DNA of 12,558 nucleotides from Saprospiraceae bacterium. Its GTDB lineage: Bacteria; Bacteroidota; Bacteroidia; Chitinophagales; Saprospiraceae. The stretch is from NCBI GenBank assembly GCA_020628755.1, contig JAHDEQ010000046.1, positions 7,386 through 19,943 on the forward strand, written 5' to 3'. Position numbers and translations under genes: made by a program. The first letter of the stretch is position 1, and the number at the start of each line of letters is the position of its first letter. The notes beneath the pieces are model-generated. The model searched no databases and was not told the origin of the DNA. It was given only the letters and a program-made list of their open reading frames with translations. This document shows positions 6,523 to 12,558 of this stretch, piece by piece.

Positions 6523-7620
6523 ATGAGTAAGTTGCCCCCACAAGTTTGTCAAAACTGCAATACCGAGCATGAATCTGCTTTTGGGTTTTGTACCAATTGT
6601 GGACAAAAAAATACGGATGGCAAAATCTCCTTCTCTGAATTATGGTCTGAATTTTTGGATGCTGTTTTTAATATTGAGTCTAGGACTTGGCTAACTTTCA
6701 AAAATCTATTTGTACCAGGTAAATTAACATTGGAATACTTTGTAGGGAAACATCGAAAATACCTACATCCGCTTCGCTTATTGATTGTGACTTCCGTTCT
6801 TTTCATTATTGCGTTAAATTTCCAAAACTTTCAATCTGTCACCAATCACAGTTACAACATCAAAGAACGGATTTTAAAAAACTATGAACGCCAACGCATT
6901 TATAGAATTTTAGAAAATATTACGGATAGTACTAACGCTATTTTTCCTGAACAACATACAAAAATTGTAACCGATACTATTTTGGCTACATTCAACGATT
7001 CTATGCGAGTTTTACTTTTTGAATCTAGTAATGAAGCGGCGAATAGATATGGTGATAGATATAATGATACCATAAACCTAAGTCATTATATTGGTACAAG
7101 TGGTGAAAAACCAGAAGTGATTTCCAAACATGATTTTTTGAATTTATCTGAGGATGAGCTGATAGCGATTTATAAAAAAGAAGCAAGTATTTTGGAGCGT
7201 CTTGTTTTTAAACAAAAGGTAAAACTCATAAAAGATGAATCAAAGCTGTTTGCCAAATTGATGGGAAACATCACTTGGGCAGTTCTATTGCTAATGCCTT
7301 GCCTAGCATTAGTGCTTTACTTTTTATACTTTCGTCATGCTTACTATTATATTGAGCATTTAATTTATACATTTCATTGTCATGCCTTCTTTTTCATTTT
7401 GATGACTATTGCAATTGTCGGATTAAATGTATTTCCGTGGTGGGTATTTTTGTTCTTTTTCCTCGGCACTGAAATTTATCTCATGACTTCTTTAAAAAGG
7501 GTTTATCGTCAGCCTTGGGGAAAAACGGTTTTAAAGTTATTCATTTTAAATATAAGCTACTTAGGCTTGTTCTTCGCATTTTTGTTTGGAACTTTAATTG
7601 TATCATTTTTTTTATTGTAA
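6523..7620 (+). CDS. DUF3667 domain protein: N-terminal zinc ribbon, membrane protein
   Basis: The 365-residue protein starts with a four-cysteine zinc ribbon (Cys9, Cys12, Cys23, Cys26; CQNC and CTNC), then the DUF3667 hallmark with RTWLTFKNLFVPGKLTLEY (54-72) and GKHRKYLHPLRLL (75-87). Hydrophobic segments at about 84-100, 250-270, 286-302, 305-322 and 338-365 suggest about five membrane helices. Between the first and second lies a hydrophilic stretch of about 150 residues (101-249), longer than I would expect for a simple loop, rich in Asp, Glu, Lys and Asn. The family is common in Bacteroidota and has no established function. Near ATGs at 6499 and 6507 are unusable: the first runs into a stop after three codons and the second is out of frame. 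The link to mnmG is proximity only. Confidence 0.88.
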   Translation: MSKLPPQVCQNCNTEHESAFGFCTNCGQKNTDGKISFSELWSEFLDAVFNIESRTWLTFKNLFVPGKLTLEYFVGKHRKYLHPLRLLIVTSVLFIIALNFQNFQSVTNHSYNIKERILKNYERQRIYRILENITDSTNAIFPEQHTKIVTDTILATFNDSMRVLLFESSNEAANRYGDRYNDTINLSHYIGTSGEKPEVISKHDFLNLSEDELIAIYKKEASILERLVFKQKVKLIKDESKLFAKLMGNITWAVLLLMPCLALVLYFLYFRHAYYYIEHLIYTFHCHAFFFILMTIAIVGLNVFPWWVFLFFFLGTEIYLMTSLKRVYRQPWGKTVLKLFILNISYLGLFFAFLFGTLIVSFFLL

Positions 7621-7631
7621 AACCTAGCTTG

Positions 7632-7688
7632 ATGCCGAAGGGGTAAAGCCTTCATTTTATTTTCGGTTTTTTACCCCGTTCTCGGTAT
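7632..7688. terminator. Imperfect inverted repeat, possible bidirectional terminator after the DUF3667 gene
   Basis: GGGGTAAA (7640-7647) pairs with TTTACCCC (7670-7677), and the outer CCGA (7635-7638) with TCGG (7682-7685), so the two arms are imperfect reverse complements with a loop of about 22 bases. It lies 12 bp after the DUF3667 stop and between two converging reading frames. The loop is long and there is no T-run after the outer stem, so termination is only a suggestion. Confidence 0.35.
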
Positions 7689-7728
7689 AGCAACAATTCT
7701 CAATTTTACAAAGCAGCTCTATGCTAAT

Positions 7729-8016
7729 TTAATTTTTTGCTGCACGAAAAAGATAGCAAAACGTATTTCTTTGCCAACCACGTACATAATTGCTAATCCA
7801 AATTTGCTGACTTTGTGCTAATCGAGTACCACTCAATCCTAATACAAGAGTGGTCACCCCTTCCCAGCGAAATAGCCCATTACAATCATCGGTAGGGCAA
7901 CCATTTGTGTTACAAACTCCATTATTATCATTATGCCAAACCGTTTGACCTGTCCCATTAGTAGTAAATACGTGACCATCCCCAAAAGCGCCACAGCCTG
8001 AGGGAGGAACATATGA
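7729..8016 (-). pseudogene. Probable decayed C-terminal remnant of a Cys-rich, possibly secreted protein
   Basis: The minus strand is open for 95 codons between an in-frame TAA (8019-8017) and the TAA at 7731-7729, but has no ATG; the first alternative start is deep inside. The translation looks like real protein rather than noise: GCGAFGDGHVFTTNGTG, TVWHNDNNGVCNTNGCPTDD, NGLFRWEGVTTL, then IWISNYVRGWQRNTFCYLF and a short tail ending AAKN. Gly/Asn/Thr richness, aromatic residues and cysteines fit an extracellular protein end. I do not recognise the family. It converges with the DUF3667 gene. It could instead be chance openness; a 52-codon ATG frame in another phase (Met-rich, hydrophobic) is more likely its shadow. 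Confidence 0.4.
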
Positions 8017-8131
8017 TTACTATAGAGGGAAAAATTGCTAAGTCGTCAGGAAAAATGGATGATGAAAGCCCTTCCCAAAACCTGCATTTTTGTATTGTAA
8101 ATAATTTAATAATAATCATAAAAAAAATATC

Positions 8132-8680
8132 ATGAGTAAATTTAATGTCCCAACCCGAAACGAGGTTTCAGAAAGCAACCAAGCCATCTTTGACCAATTG
8201 CAAAAGAAATTAGGTTTTGTTCCTAACCTTTATGCTTACTTAGCAAAAAATGATTCGGCTCTAGGAGATTATCTTAATTTTTCTGGTCGCAATTCAACTC
8301 TAAGTGCACGTCAAAAAGAAATCATCAACCTAGTAGTTAGTCAGCAAAATGAATGCTCTTATTGCTTGGCTGCTCATACTCAAATGGGAAAAATGAATGG
8401 CTTTACGGAAGAGCAAATTTTGCAAATCAGAGCAGGTGAAAATCTTGGAGATAGCAAATTAGATGCTCTAGTACAGTTTACTCGATTGGCAGTTCAAAAT
8501 GGAGGAAAAGTAAACGATACAGCTAAAGAAAATTTATTTGCTGCTGGTTATAATGAAGCAAATATCGTAGATATTGCTGTTGCCATTGGCACTAAATCTA
8601 TCAGTAATTATATTCACAATATAGCTGACTTTGAAGTAGATTTTCCAGCAGCAGCAGAACTGACAACAATAGCTGCCTAA
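8132..8680 (+). CDS. Carboxymuconolactone decarboxylase family protein, AhpD-like thiol peroxidase
   Basis: The 182-residue all-helical protein carries the full AhpD-type motif E-x11-C-x2-C-x3-H: Glu63, Cys75, Cys78 and His82 in NECSYCLAAHTQ. In AhpD the two cysteines reduce peroxides or peroxiredoxin partners and the Glu/His relay protons; by homology this is a small disulfide reductase or peroxidase in the cytoplasm, not a true decarboxylase. Length and layout match the uncharacterised peroxidase-related branch of the family. An OsmC-family gene follows on the same strand, supporting a hydroperoxide or thiol-stress role. The ATG at 8132 follows a very A-rich leader. The stop codon TAA sits as the loop of a small CTGCC/GGCAG hairpin (8673-8685). 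Substrate and redox partner cannot be told from the sequence. Confidence 0.9.
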   Translation: MSKFNVPTRNEVSESNQAIFDQLQKKLGFVPNLYAYLAKNDSALGDYLNFSGRNSTLSARQKEIINLVVSQQNECSYCLAAHTQMGKMNGFTEEQILQIRAGENLGDSKLDALVQFTRLAVQNGGKVNDTAKENLFAAGYNEANIVDIAVAIGTKSISNYIHNIADFEVDFPAAAELTTIAA

Positions 8681-8730
8681 GGCAGATAATATATAATATC
8701 CCAAAACCATTAATACAAGCAAGCATCTCT

Positions 8731-8808
8731 CTAAACCGTAATATATATTGTAATAGTCCCATTAGGATTCGGCAAATTCTGCGCTTTATCTAACCTCCCA
8801 ATACCGAT
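8731..8808 (-). other. Short minus-strand frame resembling a protein end
   Basis: Between TAA at 8811-8809 and TAG at 8733-8731 the minus strand reads IGIGRLDKAQNLPNP followed by NGTITIYITV and a stop, with no start codon. The text looks protein-like but is only 25 codons, overlaps one arm of an inverted repeat and matches nothing I know. It could be a relic like the one on the other side of the AhpD-like gene, or chance. Confidence 0.2.
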
Positions 8809-8846
8809 TTAAAAAAACAGATAAAGTCTGGAATTTGCTTGAATCC
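8765..8846 (+). repeat. Long imperfect inverted repeat upstream of the OsmC gene
   Basis: The left arm (8765-8791, from GGATTC to CTTTATCT) and the right arm (8819-8846, from AGATAAAG to GAATCC) are reverse complements at about 22 of 28 positions with one gap, around a 27-base spacer. The blocks GGATTC, GCAAATTC and CTTTATCT are exact. The right arm ends 31 bp before the OsmC start. It may be a leader hairpin or a miniature repeat. Confidence 0.55.
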
Positions 8847-8877
8847 ATTTTTAAATAATCAAAAAAAAAATTACATC

Positions 8878-9309
8878 ATGGCAACTCAAATTAAAATTAA
8901 AAATATACCCGAAGGTTATCAATCTATCATCACCAACGGAACGCATACTATCATAGGCGACGAACCCATCAAAAGCAAAGGCACTGATTTGGGTTTAGCT
9001 CCGACAGAATTAGTCTTGGCTGGCTTAGGCATGTGTAAAGTAGCAACTGTACGATTCATAGCTCGAAAAAATGGCTGGGATGTTCGTGATGTCAACGCCA
9101 CTTTTGAGCAAGAAGTCAAAAGAGGAGAAAACAGAAAATTGAAAACATCGGTCAAAGTGGCGATTCATATTGAAGGTGACATCACCGAAGAACAACGTCA
9201 AGAGTTATTAAAACAAGCAGACCGTTGTTATGTGCATCGTATGATTGAAGGCGATTGGGATATCGAAAGTGCAATTGAATTGAATACGGCGGATTTAGTT
9301 TCTACATAA
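8878..9309 (+). CDS. OsmC family protein (organic hydroperoxide detoxification type)
   Basis: The best start is ATG 8878, giving 143 residues; an in-frame TTG at 8839 would add a low-complexity leader and is unlikely. The OsmC/Ohr pattern is clear: GLAPTELVLAGLGMCKVATVRF with the first cysteine at Cys53, a central helix, then the second cysteine Cys117 in RCYVHRMI, the place of the usual C-x-V-H motif. In OsmC and Ohr these two cysteines reduce organic hydroperoxides in a dimer. The sequence fits the general OsmC branch; I cannot separate OsmC from Ohr or other subfamilies with confidence. The gene lies 197 bp after the AhpD-like gene on the same strand; the spacer is long and structured, so it may have its own promoter. 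A palindrome TAAGAAATTTCTTA (9307-9320) spans the stop codon and a terminator follows. Confidence 0.92.
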   Translation: MATQIKIKNIPEGYQSIITNGTHTIIGDEPIKSKGTDLGLAPTELVLAGLGMCKVATVRFIARKNGWDVRDVNATFEQEVKRGENRKLKTSVKVAIHIEGDITEEQRQELLKQADRCYVHRMIEGDWDIESAIELNTADLVST

Positions 9310-9369
9310 GAAATTTCTTAATCGTAATTTTCAAACTCGATAAAACAATACTTTCCATAAATCTTGTAA

Positions 9370-9401
9370 ATGGAATGGTTATCTTAGCCACTCCATTTTT
9401 T
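9370..9401 (+). terminator. Intrinsic terminator after the OsmC gene
   Basis: ATGGAATGG (9370-9378) pairs with CCACTCCAT (9388-9396) with one mismatch; the stem can continue inward through GTTA/TTAG-type pairs to a 3-base loop. Six Ts follow (9396-9401). It ends only 6 bp before the ATG of the next gene. Confidence 0.65.
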
Positions 9402-9407
9402 ATTTAG

Positions 9408-10700
9408 ATGAATAATAATCGCCTACATAAAATCCTCTTTGCTTTTTTATTTCTGATTTTGCTTTTGCCTGCATTTCAGAAAGCTTATCCGATATGGAAG
9501 ACGAGTCGCTTGAGTGGTGCTGTCAGCACCCACTCTGAGCCAAATTTTAGCTGGTCGTCGTGGTGGTCGGGTGATTATCAAAGCAATCAAGAAAAATATC
9601 TCAAAGATAATATTGGTGGTCGCAATGACTTGGTTCATATTCACAATCAAATTGATTTTTCTTTGTTTGGAGAAGTCCATGCCAAAGGTGTAGATGTTGG
9701 TAAAGAGGGTTATTTATTTGAGCGAGGTTATATTGATGCTTACTTGGGCAATTATGCTTTGCCAAAAGAAAAGATTGATGCACAAGTTCAAAAAATAAAA
9801 ATCTTGCAGGATACTTTAGCAAAACTTGACAAAACACTTTTAGTGATTTTGGCGGCAGGGAAGGGTTCGTATTTTCCTGAATATTTCCCTGAAAAATTTC
9901 AACATCAAGAAAAAAAGATTTCCAATTACGATAATTATGCTCAAGGTTTTGCCCAAAATAATATCAATCATATTGATTTTAATAAATGGTTTTTAGAATT
10001 AAAAGACACGATTTCTTATCCACTTTTTCCAAAAACAGGAATTCATTGGAGTAGTTATGCGGAGTGGTTAGTAGCTGACTCGGTCGTCAGCTACTTGGAA
10101 CAGAAAAGAGGGGAGGATTGGACAGATATTTTTCTTGAAAAAGTCGAATGGGATAAAGCTCGTGGTAGAGATAGAGATATTGAAAAGGGTATGAATATCA
10201 TTTTTGAATTGGATAAATACGATATGCCTTATCCAAAATTGCGTTACGAAACAGCAGGTAAAAAACGCCCTAATGGCTTGGTCGTTTCTGATAGTTATTA
10301 TTGGGGCTTGGAGCATTTGGGTTTTACCAAAAATGTTTTTGAGGAAGGTCATTTTTGGTTTTATAACAATTCAATTCATCCAAGCGTTTGTGGCAAAAAC
10401 AAAGTCGTTGACATAGACCTTGCCACAGAAATTTCGGATAAAGATGTCATCATTTTATTGGCAACTGAAGCTACGCTCAGTCATTTTGCTTGGGGTTTTG
10501 TGTATAACTTATACGAACTTTGGTTTGAACCCGAAAAGAAAGCTGAACGTGAACGAGAAGCCAGAATTCAATCCTATATTTCTAAAATTAAAAACGATTC
10601 TAAGTGGCTAAAGTCCGTCGAAAAAAAGGCTGAAGAAAAAGGCTTTCCGCTGGATTCGATGCTTCGTTTGGATGCTATTTACATGACAGAACAAGAATAG
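9408..10700 (+). CDS. AlgX/AlgJ-like SGNH acetyltransferase-family protein
   Basis: The 430-residue protein begins with a signal anchor (hydrophobic 9-23 after a basic start), so the rest is probably periplasmic. It shows the AlgX/AlgJ layout: YLKDNIGGRNDLVHIHNQI (64-82) and VGKEGYLFE (97-105), where relatives have a fold with F/Y-x-x-D-N-F-G-x-R and GKDGWLF; His213 and Trp214 in TGIHWSSYAEW; and the nucleophile region LVVSDSYYWG with Ser294 or Ser296. Relatives O-acetylate exopolysaccharides together with an MBOAT membrane protein; none is in view. The Asp normally two residues before the histidine (D-x-H-W) is Gly211 here. The last 60 residues are charged helix. Its start lies 6 bp after a terminator T-run, and its stop is 4 bp from a converging gene. 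The polymer and the activity are not shown by the sequence. Confidence 0.78.
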   Translation: MNNNRLHKILFAFLFLILLLPAFQKAYPIWKTSRLSGAVSTHSEPNFSWSSWWSGDYQSNQEKYLKDNIGGRNDLVHIHNQIDFSLFGEVHAKGVDVGKEGYLFERGYIDAYLGNYALPKEKIDAQVQKIKILQDTLAKLDKTLLVILAAGKGSYFPEYFPEKFQHQEKKISNYDNYAQGFAQNNINHIDFNKWFLELKDTISYPLFPKTGIHWSSYAEWLVADSVVSYLEQKRGEDWTDIFLEKVEWDKARGRDRDIEKGMNIIFELDKYDMPYPKLRYETAGKKRPNGLVVSDSYYWGLEHLGFTKNVFEEGHFWFYNNSIHPSVCGKNKVVDIDLATEISDKDVIILLATEATLSHFAWGFVYNLYELWFEPEKKAEREREARIQSYISKIKNDSKWLKSVEKKAEEKGFPLDSMLRLDAIYMTEQE

Positions 10701-10704
10701 GAAA

Positions 10705-11064
10705 TCACTCTACATATTCCTGTCGAATCACTAAGGTATAATAACCATTATCTCGTTCTAAGTATCCATACTCATAACAGAAATAGTAGGTATTCTCGCT
10801 CTTTGTCTGGTAGATATTGGTAAAATAACTAAACTTAAATCCTCTTTCGAGCAATTTGTCTTTGTGTATTGTGGCCTTACCTTCAGGATTGAGTTCGGCT
10901 AGTATTCGACGGTTTTTACGAAGAATATTATTGATATTCCGAACAAAATTATTGGCATCGCTATTCAATTTATTATTGTAAGCATTGCGGCATTGGTCAG
11001 AGCAAAATTTCTTATCGGCTCTGCCATGAAATTCATCGTTGCACTCTAGGCATTTTTTCTTCAT
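10705..11064 (-). CDS. Small C4 zinc-ribbon protein of unknown function
   Basis: The 119-residue protein starts with MKKKCLECNDEFHGRADKKFC; cysteines 5, 8, 21 and 25 (C-x2-C and C-x3-C, spaced by 12) form a likely zinc ribbon of the kind with FCSDQCRNAYN. The remainder (about 30-119) holds a basic helical part and a Tyr-rich C-terminus with no motif I recognise. Proteins like this occur widely in Bacteroidota as single small genes; no function is known to me. It begins 12 bp after the stop of the DUF885 peptidase gene, so the two are very likely one transcript. Its stop lies 4 bp from the end of the converging AlgX-like gene, leaving no room for a separate terminator between them. Confidence 0.85.
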   Translation of the reverse strand: MKKKCLECNDEFHGRADKKFCSDQCRNAYNNKLNSDANNFVRNINNILRKNRRILAELNPEGKATIHKDKLLERGFKFSYFTNIYQTKSENTYYFCYEYGYLERDNGYYTLVIRQEYVE

Positions 11065-11076
11065 AGTTTTATTTTT

Positions 11077-12558
11077 CTACTTCTGAGATTCTATCGAATC
11101 ATTTACCAAGTCTTCTAAAATAAAAAGTGGTACAGCTCCATTGGACAGGACAAGGTCGTGAAAATCTCGAATATTGAAATTTTCGCCGAGTTGTTTTTCT
11201 GCTTTTTTACGGAGTTCTCGAATTTTGAGTTCTCCAATTTTGTATGAAAGAGCTTGTGCGGGCCAGCCGATGTAACGGTCAATTTCGGTATTGACTTCGT
11301 GTAAAGACAAAGCCGTATTGGATGCCATAAAATCAACGGCTTGTTGGCGTGTCCAGCCTTTGGCGTGCATACCAACATCAACGACCAAGCGACAAGCACG
11401 CCACATTTCGTAAGTCATACGTCCAAAACGAGTATAAGGAGTTGTATAGACGCCCATTTCTTCGCCCAACCATTCGCAATACAAAGCCCAACCTTCGCCA
11501 TAAGCACTCAAATAAGTATGTTTTCTAAAATCAGGTAAGCCCTCCAATTCTTCTGCCAATGCAATTTGTAAGTGATGCCCAGGCACGGCTTCGTGCATGG
11601 TCAGCGAAGGCAAAACATACAAAGGTCTTGCTTTCAAATTATAGGTATTGACCCAATAAAAACCAGCCTTATGATTGTGTGCCGAACCTGGCGAATAACG
11701 TCCTGTTGTATATTTGGGGGCGATGGCATGTGGGACGTGTGTCACACCGTAGGAGAGGCGCGGGAGTTTTCCAAAATAAGGCGGTAATTTTCCATCAATA
11801 TCTTTTGCTAAAAACGAAGCTTCTAGCAATAATTCTCTTGAAGTCTTGCAATAAAACTGTTCGTCTGTTCTTAAAAAATCAAGAAAATCAGCAAAGCTAC
11901 CTTCAAATTCGACTTCCTCAATTACGGCTTCCATATCTTTTCGAATACGAGCAACTTCTTGTTGACCCAATTCAAAAATATCGTCGGCAGTCATGTTTAA
12001 AGTCGCATAATATTGAACACGTTGGGCATAAAAATCTTTTCCATTGGGCAACTCTGTTGCGCCAATAGAAGCCCGCGCCGCAGGACGGTATTCGTTTTTG
12101 ATAAAATCGCTAAAGAGCTTATATCCTACTATAATACTCGTATCAATTGCTTCCCAAGCACGAGCCATCAAATCTTGTTTATCTTCTTCCGAAAAACTAT
12201 CAGGAATTTTAGTCAAAGGCTGTCCAAAATAACTTTCGCTTGGATTGTTAACAATATGTGGGTCAATTCCAGATTCGTAATTTTCAAGAATGACTTTTGG
12301 CAAAGTCATTCCTTTTTTTATGCCGAGTCGCATCAATTCAATATGCTGCTCGGTGTAAGATTTGAAGTAGGCAAGACGTTCGATATAATTCTCATAATCC
12401 TCAAACGTTTCCAATTTTGCACCATTGACCATATAAACATAATCAATATGAAAACCACTATCGGAATCTATTGGAACGAGGTAAGTTTCAAATTCAATTT
12501 GAGCAATGGCATCCTCCACAATGAAGCGAAACATATCGTAATTGATTTGGTCGGTTTT
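11077..12558 (-). CDS. DUF885 family zinc peptidase (5' end outside the window)
   Basis: The frame is open from the stop at 11077 through the window edge; eight more codons (KTDQINYD) precede the Met at 12534, and KTDQINYDMFR looks like an internal DUF885 stretch, so the start is probably beyond 12558. The visible 493 residues contain the family metal site HEAVPGHH (residues 314-321 counted from that Met), a variant of HExxH, and GEGWALY (346-352) with the likely third ligand or catalytic Glu348. The conserved end includes IDRYIGWPAQALSYK (418-432), typical of the family. DUF885 proteins are about 550-600 residues, often exported lipoproteins or periplasmic proteins; the signal would be in the missing part. 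They are taken to be zinc-dependent peptidases, with substrates mostly unknown. The small zinc-ribbon gene follows after 12 bp. Confidence 0.92.
   Translation of the reverse strand, partial: KTDQINYDMFRFIVEDAIAQIEFETYLVPIDSDSGFHIDYVYMVNGAKLETFEDYENYIERLAYFKSYTEQHIELMRLGIKKGMTLPKVILENYESGIDPHIVNNPSESYFGQPLTKIPDSFSEEDKQDLMARAWEAIDTSIIVGYKLFSDFIKNEYRPAARASIGATELPNGKDFYAQRVQYYATLNMTADDIFELGQQEVARIRKDMEAVIEEVEFEGSFADFLDFLRTDEQFYCKTSRELLLEASFLAKDIDGKLPPYFGKLPRLSYGVTHVPHAIAPKYTTGRYSPGSAHNHKAGFYWVNTYNLKARPLYVLPSLTMHEAVPGHHLQIALAEELEGLPDFRKHTYLSAYGEGWALYCEWLGEEMGVYTTPYTRFGRMTYEMWRACRLVVDVGMHAKGWTRQQAVDFMASNTALSLHEVNTEIDRYIGWPAQALSYKIGELKIRELRKKAEKQLGENFNIRDFHDLVLSNGAVPLFILEDLVNDSIESQK

Larger units (their letters stand above)
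7621..8131. other. 511-bp stretch without an intact gene
   Basis: The stretch contains, in order, an imperfect inverted repeat just after the DUF3667 gene, a minus-strand reading frame of 95 codons lacking a start codon (listed separately as a probable remnant), and an A/T-rich leader for the next plus-strand gene. I see no RNA gene or insertion sequence. Confidence 0.6.

Noticed and set aside
7855..8013. 52-codon minus-strand frame with ATG, Met-rich and hydrophobic (begins MFLPQAVALLGMV)
   Set aside because: It overlaps the more protein-like 95-codon frame in another phase; its many Met and Ile residues arise from ATG/ATA runs, as expected of a shadow.
8839..8877. TTG start adding 13 residues to the OsmC protein
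   Set aside because: The extension is low-complexity, overlaps the inverted-repeat arm, and the ATG at 8878 gives the usual family N-terminus.
11679..12068. 129-codon plus-strand frame inside the DUF885 gene
   Set aside because: It lies opposite the conserved peptidase coding sequence and has no recognisable protein features.
1..12558. CRISPR array, tRNA, rRNA or transposase
   Set aside because: No regular spaced repeats, no cloverleaf with a CCA-adjacent acceptor stem, no rRNA wording and no transposase motif were seen on either strand.

Overview
The window looks like a chromosomal segment of a Bacteroidota bacterium. The DNA is AT-rich. Start codons follow A/T-rich leaders rather than Shine-Dalgarno sequences, and a perfect Bacteroidetes-type -7 box (TAnnTTTG) lies in front of queF. 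Several proteins belong to families that, as I recall, are common in this phylum: DUF3667, an AlgX/AlgJ-like SGNH protein, a DUF885 peptidase, and a small C4 zinc-ribbon protein next to it. I cannot fix the genus. Saprospiria or Cytophagales would fit, but that is a guess.

Left part (1-990): the 3' end of a gene for a protein ending in a helix-hairpin-helix domain, then a gene for a 192-residue, all-helical, phasin-like protein with three internal repeats. Both use a visibly optimised codon set (ATC, AAC, GGT, CGT, GCT), unlike the rest of the window, which suggests abundant proteins. A strong intrinsic terminator closes this block.

Queuosine/biotin block (about 1000-3800): queF and queC, the last two steps to preQ1 (7-aminomethyl-7-deazaguanine), followed by bioA of biotin synthesis, all on the plus strand. 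The spacers are not plain. The queF-queC gap holds short repeats and a possible multi-stem leader, the queC-bioA gap is mostly three tandem decamers, and a cluster of strong palindromes follows bioA. A DUF3291 gene converges on bioA.

Middle (about 4260-7620): a 350-bp divergent spacer with a 12-bp hairpin, then mnmG (tRNA wobble-uridine modification) and a DUF3667 zinc-ribbon membrane protein. With queF and queC this gives three tRNA wobble-base modification genes within about 5.5 kb.

Right part (7621-12558): a 511-bp stretch with no intact gene but with a probable decayed reading frame on the minus strand; an AhpD-like/carboxymuconolactone decarboxylase family thiol enzyme and an OsmC-family protein, likely a hydroperoxide-handling pair, separated by a spacer holding a long imperfect inverted repeat; an orphan AlgX/AlgJ-like SGNH protein; and, on the minus strand, a DUF885 zinc peptidase (5' end outside the window) followed after 12 bp by a small zinc-ribbon protein.

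I see no rRNA, tRNA, CRISPR array, intact transposase or phage gene, and no convincing new multi-gene system. The most unusual material is the repeated-helix protein at the left edge and the repeat-rich, structured spacers.
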